Notes: generated by a model not told the origin, from the sequence alone. A stretch of DNA of 64,000 nt from Planctomycetota bacterium (GCA_029259745.1 JAJDEO010000042.1:1-64000), one strand, 5' to 3'. Counted from the stretch's first letter, positions 9,495-18,704 are shown. A program made the numbers and translations.

Positions 9495-10427
9495 ATGCCC
9501 ACACCTGCGGATGACAACACCACCTGGACGCAGCTGCTCAGCTGGTTCGACGCCAGCCGGCGCGGTGCCGACGACGACAGCGATCGCATCGACTGGGTGC
9601 GCATCGCGCCGTTCCTCGCCATGCATGCCGCCTGTGCGTTCGTGCTCGTGGTCGGCTGGAGCCCCGTCGCCGTCGCGGTCGCCGTAGCCCTTTACTTCGT
9701 GCGCATGTTCGCGATCACGGGGTTCTACCACCGCTACTTCTCGCACCGTTCGTTCAAGACGTCCCGCGCGCTCCAGTTCGCGTTCGGCGTCCTCGGGGCG
9801 ACGTCGGTCCAACGCGGGCCGCTCTGGTGGGCCGCCCACCACCGCAAGCACCATCGCCACAGCGACATGCCCGAGGACGTCCACTCACCGGTCGTCCATT
9901 CGCTGGCCTGGAGCCACGTGGGTTGGATCACGACGCCGGGCAACTTCGCCACCGACAACAGCGTTGTCCCCGACCTCGCCGCCTACCGCGAGCTGCGCTT
10001 CCTCGATCGCTTCGACCTCGTCATCCCGGTGCTCTTCGCCGCCGCGCTGTTCGGTCTCGGTGCATGGCTGGAGGCCGCGGCACCGCAGCTGGGGACGTCC
10101 GGCGGGCAGATGCTCGTCTGGGGACTCATCTCCACCGTCGTCCTCTTCCACGCGACGTTCACGATCAACAGTCTCGCCCATCGCTACGGTACACGCCGCT
10201 TCGAGACCACCGACGAAAGCCGCAACAACTTCTGGCTCGCCCTCCTGACGTTGGGCGAGGGTTGGCACAACAACCACCACCACTATCCGCACTCGGTGCG
10301 CCAGGGTTTCCGCTGGTGGGAAGTCGACATCACCTATTACCTGCTGCGCGTGATGTCGTGGTGCGGATTGATCTGGGACTTGCGTCCGGTGCCGCGCGCA
10401 CTGACGGTCCGGGGATCCCGGTCGTGA
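9495..10427 (+). CDS. Membrane acyl-lipid/acyl-CoA desaturase (delta-9 type)
   Basis: Di-iron membrane desaturase that would introduce a double bond into acyl chains. All three histidine boxes are present: HRYFSHRSF (HX4H), HHRKHHRHSD (HXXHH) and NNHHHYPHS (HXXHH). They are separated by hydrophobic segments in the order usual for stearoyl-CoA desaturase-like enzymes. The ATG at 9495 (MPTPADD) is chosen because sequence upstream is non-conserved shadow; it gives 310 residues, normal for the family. Its stop overlaps the start of the FAD gene by one base (TGATG), so it heads the five-gene rightward operon and may supply the unsaturated substrate for the Cfa-type enzyme downstream. Confidence 0.93.
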   Translation: MPTPADDNTTWTQLLSWFDASRRGADDDSDRIDWVRIAPFLAMHAACAFVLVVGWSPVAVAVAVALYFVRMFAITGFYHRYFSHRSFKTSRALQFAFGVLGATSVQRGPLWWAAHHRKHHRHSDMPEDVHSPVVHSLAWSHVGWITTPGNFATDNSVVPDLAAYRELRFLDRFDLVIPVLFAAALFGLGAWLEAAAPQLGTSGGQMLVWGLISTVVLFHATFTINSLAHRYGTRRFETTDESRNNFWLALLTLGEGWHNNHHHYPHSVRQGFRWWEVDITYYLLRVMSWCGLIWDLRPVPRALTVRGSRS

Positions 10428-11770
10428 TGGACACCGTGGCGCAGGCGCGAACGCCGCGCGGACCGACACAGCAGGTCCGCCGCCTGGCCGTGATCGGCAC
10501 CGGCATCTCCGGTCTCGTGGCCTGCCACCATCTCCACGACCGCTACGACTTGACGGTCTTCGAGGCCGGCGAGCACATCGGCGGTCACACGCACACACAC
10601 GACATCGACGTGGACGGCGAGCGGCACGCGATCGACACCGGCTTCATCGTCTTCAACGACCGCACCTACCCGAACTTCGTGCGGCTTCTCGAACGCCTCG
10701 GCGTCGCGGCTCAGGACAGCGACATGAGCTTCAGCGTGCGCGATGACCGCAGCGGGCTCGAGTACAACGGCACGTCGCTGAACACGCTCTTCGCCCAGCG
10801 CCGCAACATCGTGAGCCCGCGTTTTTGGGGCATGGTCCGCGACATCCTGCGCTTCCATCGTGATGCACCGGCGCTGCTCGCGGGCAACGACGACACGATG
10901 ACGCTCGGCGATTACCTCGCCCGCGAGAAGTTCGGGCGCGCCTTCGTCGAGCAGTACGTCATCCCGATGGGTGCGGCGATCTGGTCGGCCGAGCCGCAGC
11001 GCATGCAGGAGTTTCCCGCGCGCTTCTTCATCCGCTTCTTCGCCAACCATGGGATGCTGTCCGTCGACGACCGCCCGCAGTGGCGCGTGGTGGCCGGCGG
11101 CTCGAAGTCATACATCGCCCCGCTCACCGCGCCGTTCCGCGAGCGCATCCGCACGAGAACACCCGTGACGTCGGTCGTCCGCCACCCCGACGGCGTCGAC
11201 ATCCACGTGGCGGGTGCCGACCGCCCCGAGCGCTACGACGGCGTCATCTTCGCCACGCATAGCGATCAGGCCCTCGCCCTGCTCGCCGCGCCGACGCCGG
11301 CCGAGCGCGAGATCCTCGGCGCGATTCCCTACCAGCGCAACGAGGCCGTCCTGCACACCGACGAGCGCCTCATGCCGCGCCGTCGCCTCGCCTGGGCCGC
11401 GTGGAACTACCACTTGCTACCCGACCGCGAGCAGGCCCCCGTCGCGCTCACATACGACATGAACATCCTCCAGCGCCTCGAGAGCCAGAAAACCTTTCTC
11501 GTGACGCTGAACGCCTCCGACCGCATCGACCCGACCACGGTGCTGCGCTCGCTCGTCTACCACCACCCCGTCTACACGCCCGAGGGCATCGCGGCGCAGC
11601 GCCGGCACAGCGAGATCAGCGGGACGGAGCGCACGTGGTTCTGCGGCGCCTGGTGGGGCTTCGGTTTTCACGAAGACGGCGTCCGCAGCGGCCTGCGAGT
11701 GGCACGCCAGCTGGGGGCAACGACGGCCGCCGATGCCTTCGAGGAGACCACGGCCGAGGCCGTCGCGTGA
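10427..11770 (+). CDS. FAD-dependent amine-oxidase-like oxidoreductase
   Basis: Flavoprotein of 447 residues with an N-terminal Rossmann dinucleotide motif ([16 protein letters not shown], ~residues 22–37) followed by the acidic [15 protein letters not shown] that binds the ADP ribose. The C-terminal FAD contact is [18 protein letters not shown]. The sequence is of the 'NAD/FAD-binding, amine oxidase-like' type that sits beside DUF1365 and Cfa genes in many bacteria, rather than a true amine oxidase. Acyl-chain oxidation or desaturation is an inference from context. The start overlaps the desaturase stop by one base; GTG 10424 is a possible alternative. The stop overlaps the next start (GTGA). 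Confidence 0.88.
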   Translation: MDTVAQARTPRGPTQQVRRLAVIGTGISGLVACHHLHDRYDLTVFEAGEHIGGHTHTHDIDVDGERHAIDTGFIVFNDRTYPNFVRLLERLGVAAQDSDMSFSVRDDRSGLEYNGTSLNTLFAQRRNIVSPRFWGMVRDILRFHRDAPALLAGNDDTMTLGDYLAREKFGRAFVEQYVIPMGAAIWSAEPQRMQEFPARFFIRFFANHGMLSVDDRPQWRVVAGGSKSYIAPLTAPFRERIRTRTPVTSVVRHPDGVDIHVAGADRPERYDGVIFATHSDQALALLAAPTPAEREILGAIPYQRNEAVLHTDERLMPRRRLAWAAWNYHLLPDREQAPVALTYDMNILQRLESQKTFLVTLNASDRIDPTTVLRSLVYHHPVYTPEGIAAQRRHSEISGTERTWFCGAWWGFGFHEDGVRSGLRVARQLGATTAADAFEETTAEAVA

Positions 11771-12516
11771 AGAGCGCGATCTACGAAGGACGCGTTGAGC
11801 ATCGCCGACGCAGCCCGACGGCCCACGCCTTCGGCCAGCGGCTCTTCATGCTCTGCCTCGATCTCGATGAACTCGAAACCGTCTTCGCCGACCGCTGGCT
11901 CTGGTCGATCGAGCGCCCCAACGTCGCGTCATTCCACCGCGCCGACTATCTCGGCGACCCCGCGACACCGCTGCAGACCGCCGTCCGCGATCGGGTCGAG
12001 ACCGCACTCGGCCACCGCCCCACCGGACGCATCGAACTCGTCACACACCTCCGCTACCTCGGCTACTGCTTCAATCCCGTCTCGTTCTACTTCTGCCGCG
12101 ACGCAGAGACGGACGCCGTTGAATCCATCGTCGCCGAGATCACGAACACCCCCTGGAAGGAACGTCATTCCTACGTGCTCGACGCCCGCGCTTGCACGGA
12201 CGGCCTTCGCTTCGAGTTCGACAAGACGTTCCATGTCTCGCCATTCATGGACATGAATCAACGCTATGTCTGGACCTTCCATCCGCCCGCGGAGCGCTTG
12301 GCGGTGCACATGGAGAACCTGCGTGGTACGGAGCGACTCTTCGACGCAACACTCGCCATGGAACGGCGAGAGCTGACGGGGCGCTCACTGGCGTGGGCCC
12401 TCGCGCGCCACCCGGCGCTCACGGCGCGTGTCTGGCTTGGCATCCATTGGAACGCGGCCCGCCTGTGGCTCAAACGCGTCCCCTTCCATCCCCATCCCGC
12501 GACGCGCGAATCATGA
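11767..12516 (+). CDS. DUF1365 family protein
   Basis: Cytosolic protein of 249 residues, with a GTG start that overlaps the upstream stop by 4 nt and a stop overlapping the Cfa start by 4 nt (ATGA). Family hallmarks are the N-terminal [17 protein letters not shown], the central [16 protein letters not shown] (~residues 92–107), [13 protein letters not shown], and a [13 protein letters not shown] segment. DUF1365 has no firmly assigned reaction that I know of. Its near-constant pairing with an FAD oxidoreductase and a Cfa-type methyltransferase implies a role in making or handling the modified fatty acid. Confidence 0.9.
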   Translation: MKSAIYEGRVEHRRRSPTAHAFGQRLFMLCLDLDELETVFADRWLWSIERPNVASFHRADYLGDPATPLQTAVRDRVETALGHRPTGRIELVTHLRYLGYCFNPVSFYFCRDAETDAVESIVAEITNTPWKERHSYVLDARACTDGLRFEFDKTFHVSPFMDMNQRYVWTFHPPAERLAVHMENLRGTERLFDATLAMERRELTGRSLAWALARHPALTARVWLGIHWNAARLWLKRVPFHPHPATRES

Positions 12517-13805
12517 CTCAACTCTCGTGGCTCCAGACGCTCGCCCGTCGGCTCGTCCTCGGCAAGCTCTCCGCATTGCGCGAGGGCGTCGTGACGGTGC
12601 GCGAGGCATGGCCCGCCGGCCAGACGACCACTCTCGGCAAGCCCGCCGACCATGCCGACGACGTCGAACTCCGCGTGCATTCGCCGGAGTTCTACACCGA
12701 CATGCTCTTCGGCGGATCGGTCGGCGCAGCCGAGAGTTACGTCGCTGCGAACTGGAGCGCGGACGATCTCACCGGCCTCGTGCGCATCATGGTTCGCAAC
12801 CGTGACGTCCTCGACAGCCTCGAAGGTGGCTGGGCATGGCTCACGGCGCCAATCGGAAAGATCGTCCACGCCCTGCGCCCCAACTCGCGTAACGGAAGCC
12901 GCAAGAACATCGCGGCGCACTACGACCTCGGCAACGACTTCTTCGAGCTCTTCCTCGACGACACGCTGACCTACTCGTGCGGCGTCTTCGACGACGAACA
13001 GACGACAATGCGTGAGGCCTCGATCGCGAAGATCGACCGTCTGTGTCGCAAGCTCGACCTGCAGCCCGACGACCGGCTGCTCGAGATCGGCACCGGCTGG
13101 GGCGCCTTTGCGATCCACGCGGCGCGCCACTACGGCTGCCACGTCACGACGACGACGATCTCGAAAGAGCAGCACGCACTCGCACAGCAGCGCATCGAAA
13201 CCGCGGGGCTCAGCGAGCGTATCACGCTGTTGTTCAGCGACTATCGCGACCTCCAAGGGACGTTCGACAAGATCGTCTCCGTCGAGATGATCGAGGCCGT
13301 CGGGCACTCTTTCCTCGACACGTATCTTGCGAAGTGTTCGGCGCTCCTGGCCCCCGACGGCTGCATGGCGATCCAGGCGATCACGATCGCGGACCAGCAC
13401 TACGACGCGGCGCTGCGCGATGTCGACTTCATCAAGCGCTACATCTTCCCGGGCTCGTTCATCCCGTCGGTGAATGCGATCTCGGCCTCGATGACCGCGT
13501 CGACCGACCTACGCCTCTTTCACCTCGAAGACTTCACGCCGCACTACTCGCGCACGCTCTGGACCTGGCGCCAGACGCTCGCCGCGAATCTCGAAGAGCT
13601 GTCCGCGCGTGGCTACGACGACGAGTTCCTACGCCTCTGGGACTACTACCTCTGCTACTGCGAGGGCGGCTTCGACGAGCGCTTCATCGGTGTCGTCCAG
13701 ATGGTCATGACGAAACCGCGCTGTCGGCGCGCACCGATCCTCCCGGCGCTCGAGCGCACAGGTGAACAGACCGTTTCGGATCCGATGTCGTCGCCCAGCT
13801 CCTGA
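12513..13805 (+). CDS. Cyclopropane-fatty-acyl-phospholipid synthase family methyltransferase
   Basis: SAM-dependent enzyme of 430 residues that modifies acyl double bonds of membrane lipids, either by cyclopropanation or methylation. It carries the substrate-side motif [16 protein letters not shown], then YSCGVF with Cys156, the SAM motif [11 protein letters not shown] (189–199), EMIEAVG with Glu261, and YSRTLWTW. By ungapped alignment from memory with E. coli Cfa, His266 (LLHTIG) falls on Gln288 in the IQAITI segment, so the bicarbonate site may differ. The ATG at 12513 overlaps the DUF1365 stop. About 110 N-terminal residues form the Cfa lipid-interaction domain. Confidence 0.9.
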   Translation: MTQLSWLQTLARRLVLGKLSALREGVVTVREAWPAGQTTTLGKPADHADDVELRVHSPEFYTDMLFGGSVGAAESYVAANWSADDLTGLVRIMVRNRDVLDSLEGGWAWLTAPIGKIVHALRPNSRNGSRKNIAAHYDLGNDFFELFLDDTLTYSCGVFDDEQTTMREASIAKIDRLCRKLDLQPDDRLLEIGTGWGAFAIHAARHYGCHVTTTTISKEQHALAQQRIETAGLSERITLLFSDYRDLQGTFDKIVSVEMIEAVGHSFLDTYLAKCSALLAPDGCMAIQAITIADQHYDAALRDVDFIKRYIFPGSFIPSVNAISASMTASTDLRLFHLEDFTPHYSRTLWTWRQTLAANLEELSARGYDDEFLRLWDYYLCYCEGGFDERFIGVVQMVMTKPRCRRAPILPALERTGEQTVSDPMSSPSS

Positions 13806-14341
13806 ACTTTGTCGTCTTCCAGGCCGGATGGTTCGCCTGCGTCTTGGCGGGCGCCAAGCCCGACCACATCGTGCCGCTCTCCGTCGCGCTCGGCGCCGTG
13901 GCGCTGCATCTCGCACTCGTCTCCAGCTCTCGCTCGCGCGAGCTGCTGATGATCGTCGTGGTCGCCCTGGTCGGCACGGGCGTCGACACGACGCTCACGG
14001 CGCTCGGCCACCTGCGCTTCCATCCCGACGCGGCCACGGTCGGTGTCGTCCCCATCTGGATCGTCAGCCTGTGGTTCGTTTTCGCCACGACGTTCAACGC
14101 CGCGCTCCGCTGGCTCCACGGTCGGCCCGTGCTGGCGCTGCTGCTCGGCGCGATCGGCTCACCGCTGAGCTATCGCGCAGGGATGTCGTTTGACGCCGTC
14201 ATGATCCCCGGCGACGGCCTGTGGCCGAGTTGGGTGGCGGTGGCCATCGGATGGGGTCTCGCCATGCCGCTCCTCGTGAGCTTGGCGCAGCGCATCACGT
14301 CGCCACCTAGCAGCGTGTTGACAAACTCATTCGACGCGTAG
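13802..14341 (+). CDS. DUF2878 integral membrane protein, probable CTG start
   Basis: Small polytopic membrane protein (about 179 residues, five or six hydrophobic segments). The family's conserved N-terminus, [18 protein letters not shown], lies before the first in-frame TTG (13844). No ATG, GTG or TTG exists between the upstream in-frame stop (13763) and that motif. A CTG at 13802 overlaps the Cfa stop as CTGA, the same 4-nt geometry as the other junctions of this operon, so I take it as the start. DUF2878 commonly accompanies the DUF1365/Cfa genes; its function is unknown, perhaps lipid transport or a scaffold. It is the last gene of the operon. Confidence 0.8.
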   Translation: MNFVVFQAGWFACVLAGAKPDHIVPLSVALGAVALHLALVSSSRSRELLMIVVVALVGTGVDTTLTALGHLRFHPDAATVGVVPIWIVSLWFVFATTFNAALRWLHGRPVLALLLGAIGSPLSYRAGMSFDAVMIPGDGLWPSWVAVAIGWGLAMPLLVSLAQRITSPPSSVLTNSFDA

Positions 14342-14350
14342 CACGCGCAG

Positions 14351-14516
14351 CTCGTGGTGTGATTCAAAAGTTCGCGTCATTTGTTTCACGCCCTCCTCGC
14401 CGCTGGCTGTGTTGCATCTCCTCGACGAATCCACCAATTCGCCTGCGGCGATGCGCCTTGCCAGCGACGACGATGACCCAAAACTAATCTCGCGAACTTT
14501 CGAATCACACCACGAG
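14351..14516. repeat. 166-bp element bounded by 26-bp near-perfect inverted repeats
   Basis: The segment at 14351–14376 and the segment at 14491–14516 are reverse complements at 25 of 26 positions, with a 114-bp interior. The right copy runs into a further inverted copy, so 14502–14527 forms a perfect 11-bp stem with a CGAG loop. The 257-bp gap between the DUF2878 stop and the methyltransferase start contains nothing else recognisable. The inner part (CTCGACGAATCCAC, 14421–14434) recurs at 49976–49989. Confidence 0.75.
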
Positions 14517-14598
14517 TGGTGTGATTCAACGCGCGACTGGAGTTCGAACCGCGCGGTCTGTAGCGTCCGCCGTTCGCTCCCTCCTTCCGAGCCCATCG

Positions 14599-15399
14599 AT
14601 GCCTTCAGCCTCCGCCCGCTACCAAACCGTCGACTGGTACGACCTCCCGCGCTACTACGACATCGTCAACGAGCAGGGCACGAAGGAAGAAGCCAGCTTC
14701 CTCGAGGCCCTCCACGAGCTCCACGGAACGAAGCGGAAGTCGCCTCGTCGCGTGCTCGAGCCGGCCTGTGGCACCGGGCGGCTGATGCGCGAGTTCGCGC
14801 GCCGCGGTTGGGACGTCGAGGGCACGGACCTGAACGAACACATGGTCGCGTACACGAAGCGCCGTCAGGAACGCGCCAACCTGCCCGGCACGGTTGCGCT
14901 CGGCGACATGGCACACGTCACGAGCGCCAAGCGTTTCGACCTCGCACACGTGCTCGTCAGCACTTGGCACTACCTGCTCGACGAGAAGAGCGCGCGCAGC
15001 AACCTCGAATCCGTCGCTGCGTGTTTGCGCAAGGGCGGGCTCTACGTCATCGGCCTGCACCTCTGCGATTACACGATCGAGCAAACCGGACGTGAGCGTT
15101 GGGTCGGCGTTCGTGGCGGGACGAAGGTCGTCTGGAACATCAACTCGTGGCCGGCTGACGTGAAGCGGCGCACCGAACGGCTGCGTTCGCGGCTCGTCAT
15201 CGAGGAGAAGGGCGAGACGAAGCGGTATGAAACCGAGTGGGACTTCCGCACGTATGACGCCAGGCAGCTGCGACGGCTGCTGCGTTCCGTGCCGGCCCTC
15301 GAACTCGTCGCCTGCTACGACTTCATGTACGACATCGAGGAATCACGCGAACTCGACGACAGTCAGTCGGACATCGTGCTCGTGCTGAAGAAGCGCTGA
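14599..15399 (+). CDS. Class I SAM-dependent methyltransferase
   Basis: Soluble 266-residue methyltransferase. It begins with RYQTVDWYDLPRYYDIVN, typical of small-molecule methyltransferases, then the SAM motif VLEPACGTGRLMREFARRG (~49–67), the acidic motif II EGTDLNEHM and DMAHVT. The C-terminal half (WVGVRGGTKVVWNINSWP, then a beta-rich tail) is like that of DUF/UbiE-related enzymes, with no substrate-specific feature that I recognise. The ATG at 14599 is preferred to an upstream in-frame ATG at 14521 because the conserved region begins there and the latter lies at the hairpin element. It is apparently monocistronic and convergent with the desuccinylase gene. Confidence 0.85.
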   Translation: MPSASARYQTVDWYDLPRYYDIVNEQGTKEEASFLEALHELHGTKRKSPRRVLEPACGTGRLMREFARRGWDVEGTDLNEHMVAYTKRRQERANLPGTVALGDMAHVTSAKRFDLAHVLVSTWHYLLDEKSARSNLESVAACLRKGGLYVIGLHLCDYTIEQTGRERWVGVRGGTKVVWNINSWPADVKRRTERLRSRLVIEEKGETKRYETEWDFRTYDARQLRRLLRSVPALELVACYDFMYDIEESRELDDSQSDIVLVLKKR

Positions 15400-15405
15400 C
15401 GGACG

Positions 15406-16602
15406 TCAGAGGCCTTCGTTGGAGCTCATCGGTTCGGCACGTCCGAGGAACCACGGACGGCGACGCGAGAAGACGACCACGCCGTCACCGGGCTCGCGGC
15501 GACGATACCCGAACGCGAACAAGAGCAGCTCGAGCCGCGGGCCGGCGCGCTTGGCGTCGACGACGAGCACGTCATCGCGCTCGTCGTGGCGGTGGATGCC
15601 CGGCAGGAATGCGAGCCAGCGTTCGACGCGCATCTTTCGCATCCAGCGCGAGAGCACGATGCGCCAGCGCGGGACGTGCGAGATGATGAAGAAGCCGTCG
15701 TCCCCCTGCGATTGGTACAGCGGCATCAACATCAGGCCCGTGAACGGGCTGCGGATCTCGCCGCGCTTGTCGCGCGCGAGGCGTTCACCTTCCTCGACGC
15801 GATCGAAGCTCTCCCAGCCTTCGTTCATGACGAACTCGTCGCCCGGCTTGATCCCGTGGCGATAGCGCACCTCGACCACGGGCGGAAGCGCGATCGCCGT
15901 TGCCTGGAGCTTGATCGAGCGGGCTTCGAAGTCGGGGATGTCCTTGGCATCGATGGCACCTGACGCGACGAGCCAGCGCCAGATCGCGACCTCGAGCAAG
16001 ACGCGCGTCAGCGGAGCGTCGTGCTGACCACCTTCGACGGCGCAGGCGACGTGCCCACGGTCGCTCAGGAAACCCATCACGGACCCGTCGAGCGACTCTT
16101 CGAGGCCAAGGATCACGGGCACGCCGAGCGAGAAGATGACACGTCGGTTACGCAGCGTGTCGGAGGCGCAGGCAAAAGGCGCTGACGGTGCCGACGTAGT
16201 GTGCAGATCGAAGAACGCGAGCGGCTCGTCACTCTGCGACTCGAGTTCGTTGAACATCGAGATGAGATCGCGCCGCTCGGCATCTTCGGGGCCGTCGGTG
16301 GCCGGGTCGGCGGCCATGAGTCGCTCGATATCCTCGGGGCGCCAGCCGCGGTTCAGGTCCGTCTCGACGTAGCGTCGTCCCTGGCTCAGCGCGGCGCGGT
16401 TGCCGACGAGCCCGATGAAGCGACCTCGCAGCGGCAACGACGAGCGCGCGAGTTCATCCAACACGGCACGCGCGGCGAGCGCCCCCGCCGGCTCATTGCC
16501 GTGGATCCCGCCCATGACGACATAGGTCGGCCCAGCGTTCGGCCCGTCGTAGGTCCCGAGCACGCGCTGGCTGATGAGCTGTTCGAGGCTCGGCGTGCGC
16601 AT
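15406..16602 (-). CDS. Succinylglutamate desuccinylase/aspartoacylase-like zinc hydrolase
   Basis: Zinc-dependent amide hydrolase of the AstE/AspA branch of the M14 fold, 398 residues. Zinc ligands are visible in GGIHGNEPAG (His and Glu) and FDLHTTSAP (His); the arginine site is DLNRGWRP, and a likely catalytic Glu lies in CAVEGGQHD. The C-terminal ~150 residues include the usual beta-barrel with VRYRHGIKPGDEFVMN. The ATG at 16602 overlaps the stop of the upstream ligase by one base (TGATG); a GTG at 16605 is also possible. Tight coupling to a GCS2-type ligase suggests it cleaves, trims or edits an amide made by that ligase. Confidence 0.88.
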   Translation of the reverse strand: MRTPSLEQLISQRVLGTYDGPNAGPTYVVMGGIHGNEPAGALAARAVLDELARSSLPLRGRFIGLVGNRAALSQGRRYVETDLNRGWRPEDIERLMAADPATDGPEDAERRDLISMFNELESQSDEPLAFFDLHTTSAPSAPFACASDTLRNRRVIFSLGVPVILGLEESLDGSVMGFLSDRGHVACAVEGGQHDAPLTRVLLEVAIWRWLVASGAIDAKDIPDFEARSIKLQATAIALPPVVEVRYRHGIKPGDEFVMNEGWESFDRVEEGERLARDKRGEIRSPFTGLMLMPLYQSQGDDGFFIISHVPRWRIVLSRWMRKMRVERWLAFLPGIHRHDERDDVLVVDAKRAGPRLELLLFAFGYRRREPGDGVVVFSRRRPWFLGRAEPMSSNEGL

Positions 16603-18524
16603 CACGACGCGCCGCCCTCCAAGAACGCGTCGAGCAGGTGCGCGGCCACGCGGATGAGGTCACTCTCCGTGACGATCCCGACGAGACGTCCATCCTCGAC
16701 GACGGGCAGGCACCCGGCGCGGCGCGTGCGCATGAGCTCGATGGCCTCACGTGTGGGCGTCGACGGCGAGACCGTGACCGGGTTGGGCTTCATGATGTCG
16801 CGCACGGCGACGGGCTCGTCGTCGTTCAGCCCGCGCGTCATGAGACGCAACAGACCACGGTGCGTGACGAGGCCGACGATCGCGCCGTGCTTGTCTTCGA
16901 CAGGGACGTGGCGGACGTGTTCCCAGTCCATCACGGAGGCCGCGAGATTCACGAGGTCGCCGGGGCGCACCGTGAAGAGGTTCGTCGTCATGAACTGGCC
17001 GACCGTCTGGTAGTCGGCACGATCGGCACCGCGCGACGACAGAGTGGCAAGCGGCCACTCGTGGCACGGCTTGCCCTCGATCTGGTTCTCGATCATCGCC
17101 CCGACGAGCGCGCGCTGGCACCCGTCGCGACTGCCCTTGTCGCGCATCCCCGTCAGCGAGCGGTAGGCCCACTCAGCGCCCGTGAGCCCCGTATGCACGC
17201 GCGCTTCGATGACGGCGAGGTAACGATCGATGTCACCGCGGTCGACCTTCGCGTGCAGCAGCCCTTCGCGCGCGAGTGGCAGCAGCTTCTGGCGGATCAA
17301 ATCGGGCGCGCTGTACTCCTCGCCACCGAACCAGGTGAACTGTGCTTTCAGCCCGTGACGTGCCGCGGCCGTGAAGTTGTTGTGCGCATCGTCGAAGTCG
17401 AACGACGCGGCAACGTCACCGTACTCCTCGGCGCCGCCGGCCATGAGCCCGTAGAAGAACGCCGCGTTGGCGACCTCGTCGACGACCGTCGGCCCCGCGG
17501 GCAGCGCGCGGTTCTCGATGCGCAGGTGCGCGACCTTGCCGTCCGTTCCGTAGCAGGGTCGGTTCCAACGGTAGACGGTGCCGTTGTGCAGCCGCAGCGC
17601 CGTGAGGTCTGGAACGCCACCGGCCTTGAGCACCTCGAAGGGATCTTCGAGTTCGGTTTCCGTGCCGAGCAGGACACGGTAGCGCGAGATGTCCTCCTTG
17701 AAGATCTCGGCCACCGACTCGCGGATCCAGTTGCGTCCGAACGACACACGCGGCGTGACGCCGCGTCGGCGCTCGGCCGACGTGCGCGCATCAAGCGAGC
17801 GTTCGAAGAGCGCAACGCGCGTCTCGCGCCACAGTCGTTTGCCGAGCAGCAGCGGCGAGTTCACGGCGACCGAGAGCACCGGTGCCGTGACGACCTGCGC
17901 GAGGTTGTAGAGCCGCGCGAACTCTTCGGGCGCGACCTGGAAGTGGATCTGGAACGACGTGTTGCAGGCCTCGAGCATCACGTTGTCGTGGCGCACGTCG
18001 AGCTCGTCGAGCCCTTTGACGATCACGTGGAAGTGACCGCCGGCCATCTCCGTCGTGGCGCGGTTCAGCGCGTGATAGCGCGGCTTCGGCGTCATGTTCT
18101 CGAGCGTGAGATCTTCCTGGCGCAGCGTCGGCAGGATGCCGGCCATGACGGCCTGGGAGCCGAGCTTGGCCGCCTCCGCCTTCACGACTCCGATGACCTC
18201 GTTGAGTTCGGCCTCCATGGCGGACAGACACTTGCCGCCGAACTTCAGCGGCGAGAGGTTCGCCTCGATGTTGAACTGCGCGAGCTCGGTCGTCAGCCGC
18301 TTGTCCGTCGTGGCCGCGAGCAGCGCAGGCGCGACCGGATTCGGCCAGAGCTTGTCGTCGACGAGGAACAGCTCCTGCTCGGCCCCGATTCGCCGGATCC
18401 CGCGCTCCATGCGCACGGGATCCTCGAGCAACTGCTCGAGGGCCTGCACGTCGCGCAGAAGCGCCCGCATGAACGCTTGAATGCGACGATCGTCGGTCGG
18501 GTCGCTGGTGGCGTGCTCACCCAT
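16602..18524 (-). CDS. GCS2-family carboxylate-amine ligase fused to a CBS-domain pair
   Basis: 640-residue fusion. Residues ~20–470 are a glutamate–cysteine-ligase-type 2 domain: IGAEQELFLVD holds the acidic metal ligands, with FNIEANLSP, GGHFHVIVKG, CNTSFQIHFQV and HLRIENRALPAGP. Such enzymes form amide bonds using ATP. Residues ~500–635 are two CBS motifs: FMTTNLFTVRPGD to GLVTHRGLLRLM, and IMKPNPVTVSPSTPTREAIELM to GIVTESDLIRV. These usually sense adenosine nucleotides. The gene is translationally coupled to the zinc hydrolase that follows. The amine and acid substrates are not evident; true glutathione synthesis is possible but no glutathione synthetase is nearby. Confidence 0.88.
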   Translation of the reverse strand: MGEHATSDPTDDRRIQAFMRALLRDVQALEQLLEDPVRMERGIRRIGAEQELFLVDDKLWPNPVAPALLAATTDKRLTTELAQFNIEANLSPLKFGGKCLSAMEAELNEVIGVVKAEAAKLGSQAVMAGILPTLRQEDLTLENMTPKPRYHALNRATTEMAGGHFHVIVKGLDELDVRHDNVMLEACNTSFQIHFQVAPEEFARLYNLAQVVTAPVLSVAVNSPLLLGKRLWRETRVALFERSLDARTSAERRRGVTPRVSFGRNWIRESVAEIFKEDISRYRVLLGTETELEDPFEVLKAGGVPDLTALRLHNGTVYRWNRPCYGTDGKVAHLRIENRALPAGPTVVDEVANAAFFYGLMAGGAEEYGDVAASFDFDDAHNNFTAAARHGLKAQFTWFGGEEYSAPDLIRQKLLPLAREGLLHAKVDRGDIDRYLAVIEARVHTGLTGAEWAYRSLTGMRDKGSRDGCQRALVGAMIENQIEGKPCHEWPLATLSSRGADRADYQTVGQFMTTNLFTVRPGDLVNLAASVMDWEHVRHVPVEDKHGAIVGLVTHRGLLRLMTRGLNDDEPVAVRDIMKPNPVTVSPSTPTREAIELMRTRRAGCLPVVEDGRLVGIVTESDLIRVAAHLLDAFLEGGAS

Positions 18525-18686
18525 GTTCGATGGCCTCTTGGCGGGACAACCCGACCGACGACGAGGCGGCCTGGCTCCGCAGGCTACGCCATGCCCTTAT
18601 CGTCGAACCCGGGGGAACCGCCACCCTATCCCCGACCGTTGCGATTCGCAATCACGCAAGGCCCGTTAAGACCCCCGCCAGAGGCC

Positions 18687-18704
18687 CCTCAGCGCAAGCT
18701 GAGG
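18687..18704 (-). terminator. Perfect 7-bp hairpin at the end of cyaY
   Basis: CCTCAGC and GCTGAGG pair perfectly across a 4-nt loop (GCAA on the plus strand). The hairpin covers the last codons and the stop of cyaY. No T-run follows on the minus strand, so it may be an RNA-stabilising or rho-independent-like element rather than a classic terminator. The rest of the 164-bp space up to the ligase gene shows only the palindrome TTGCGATTCGCAA (~18639–18651). Confidence 0.35.
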
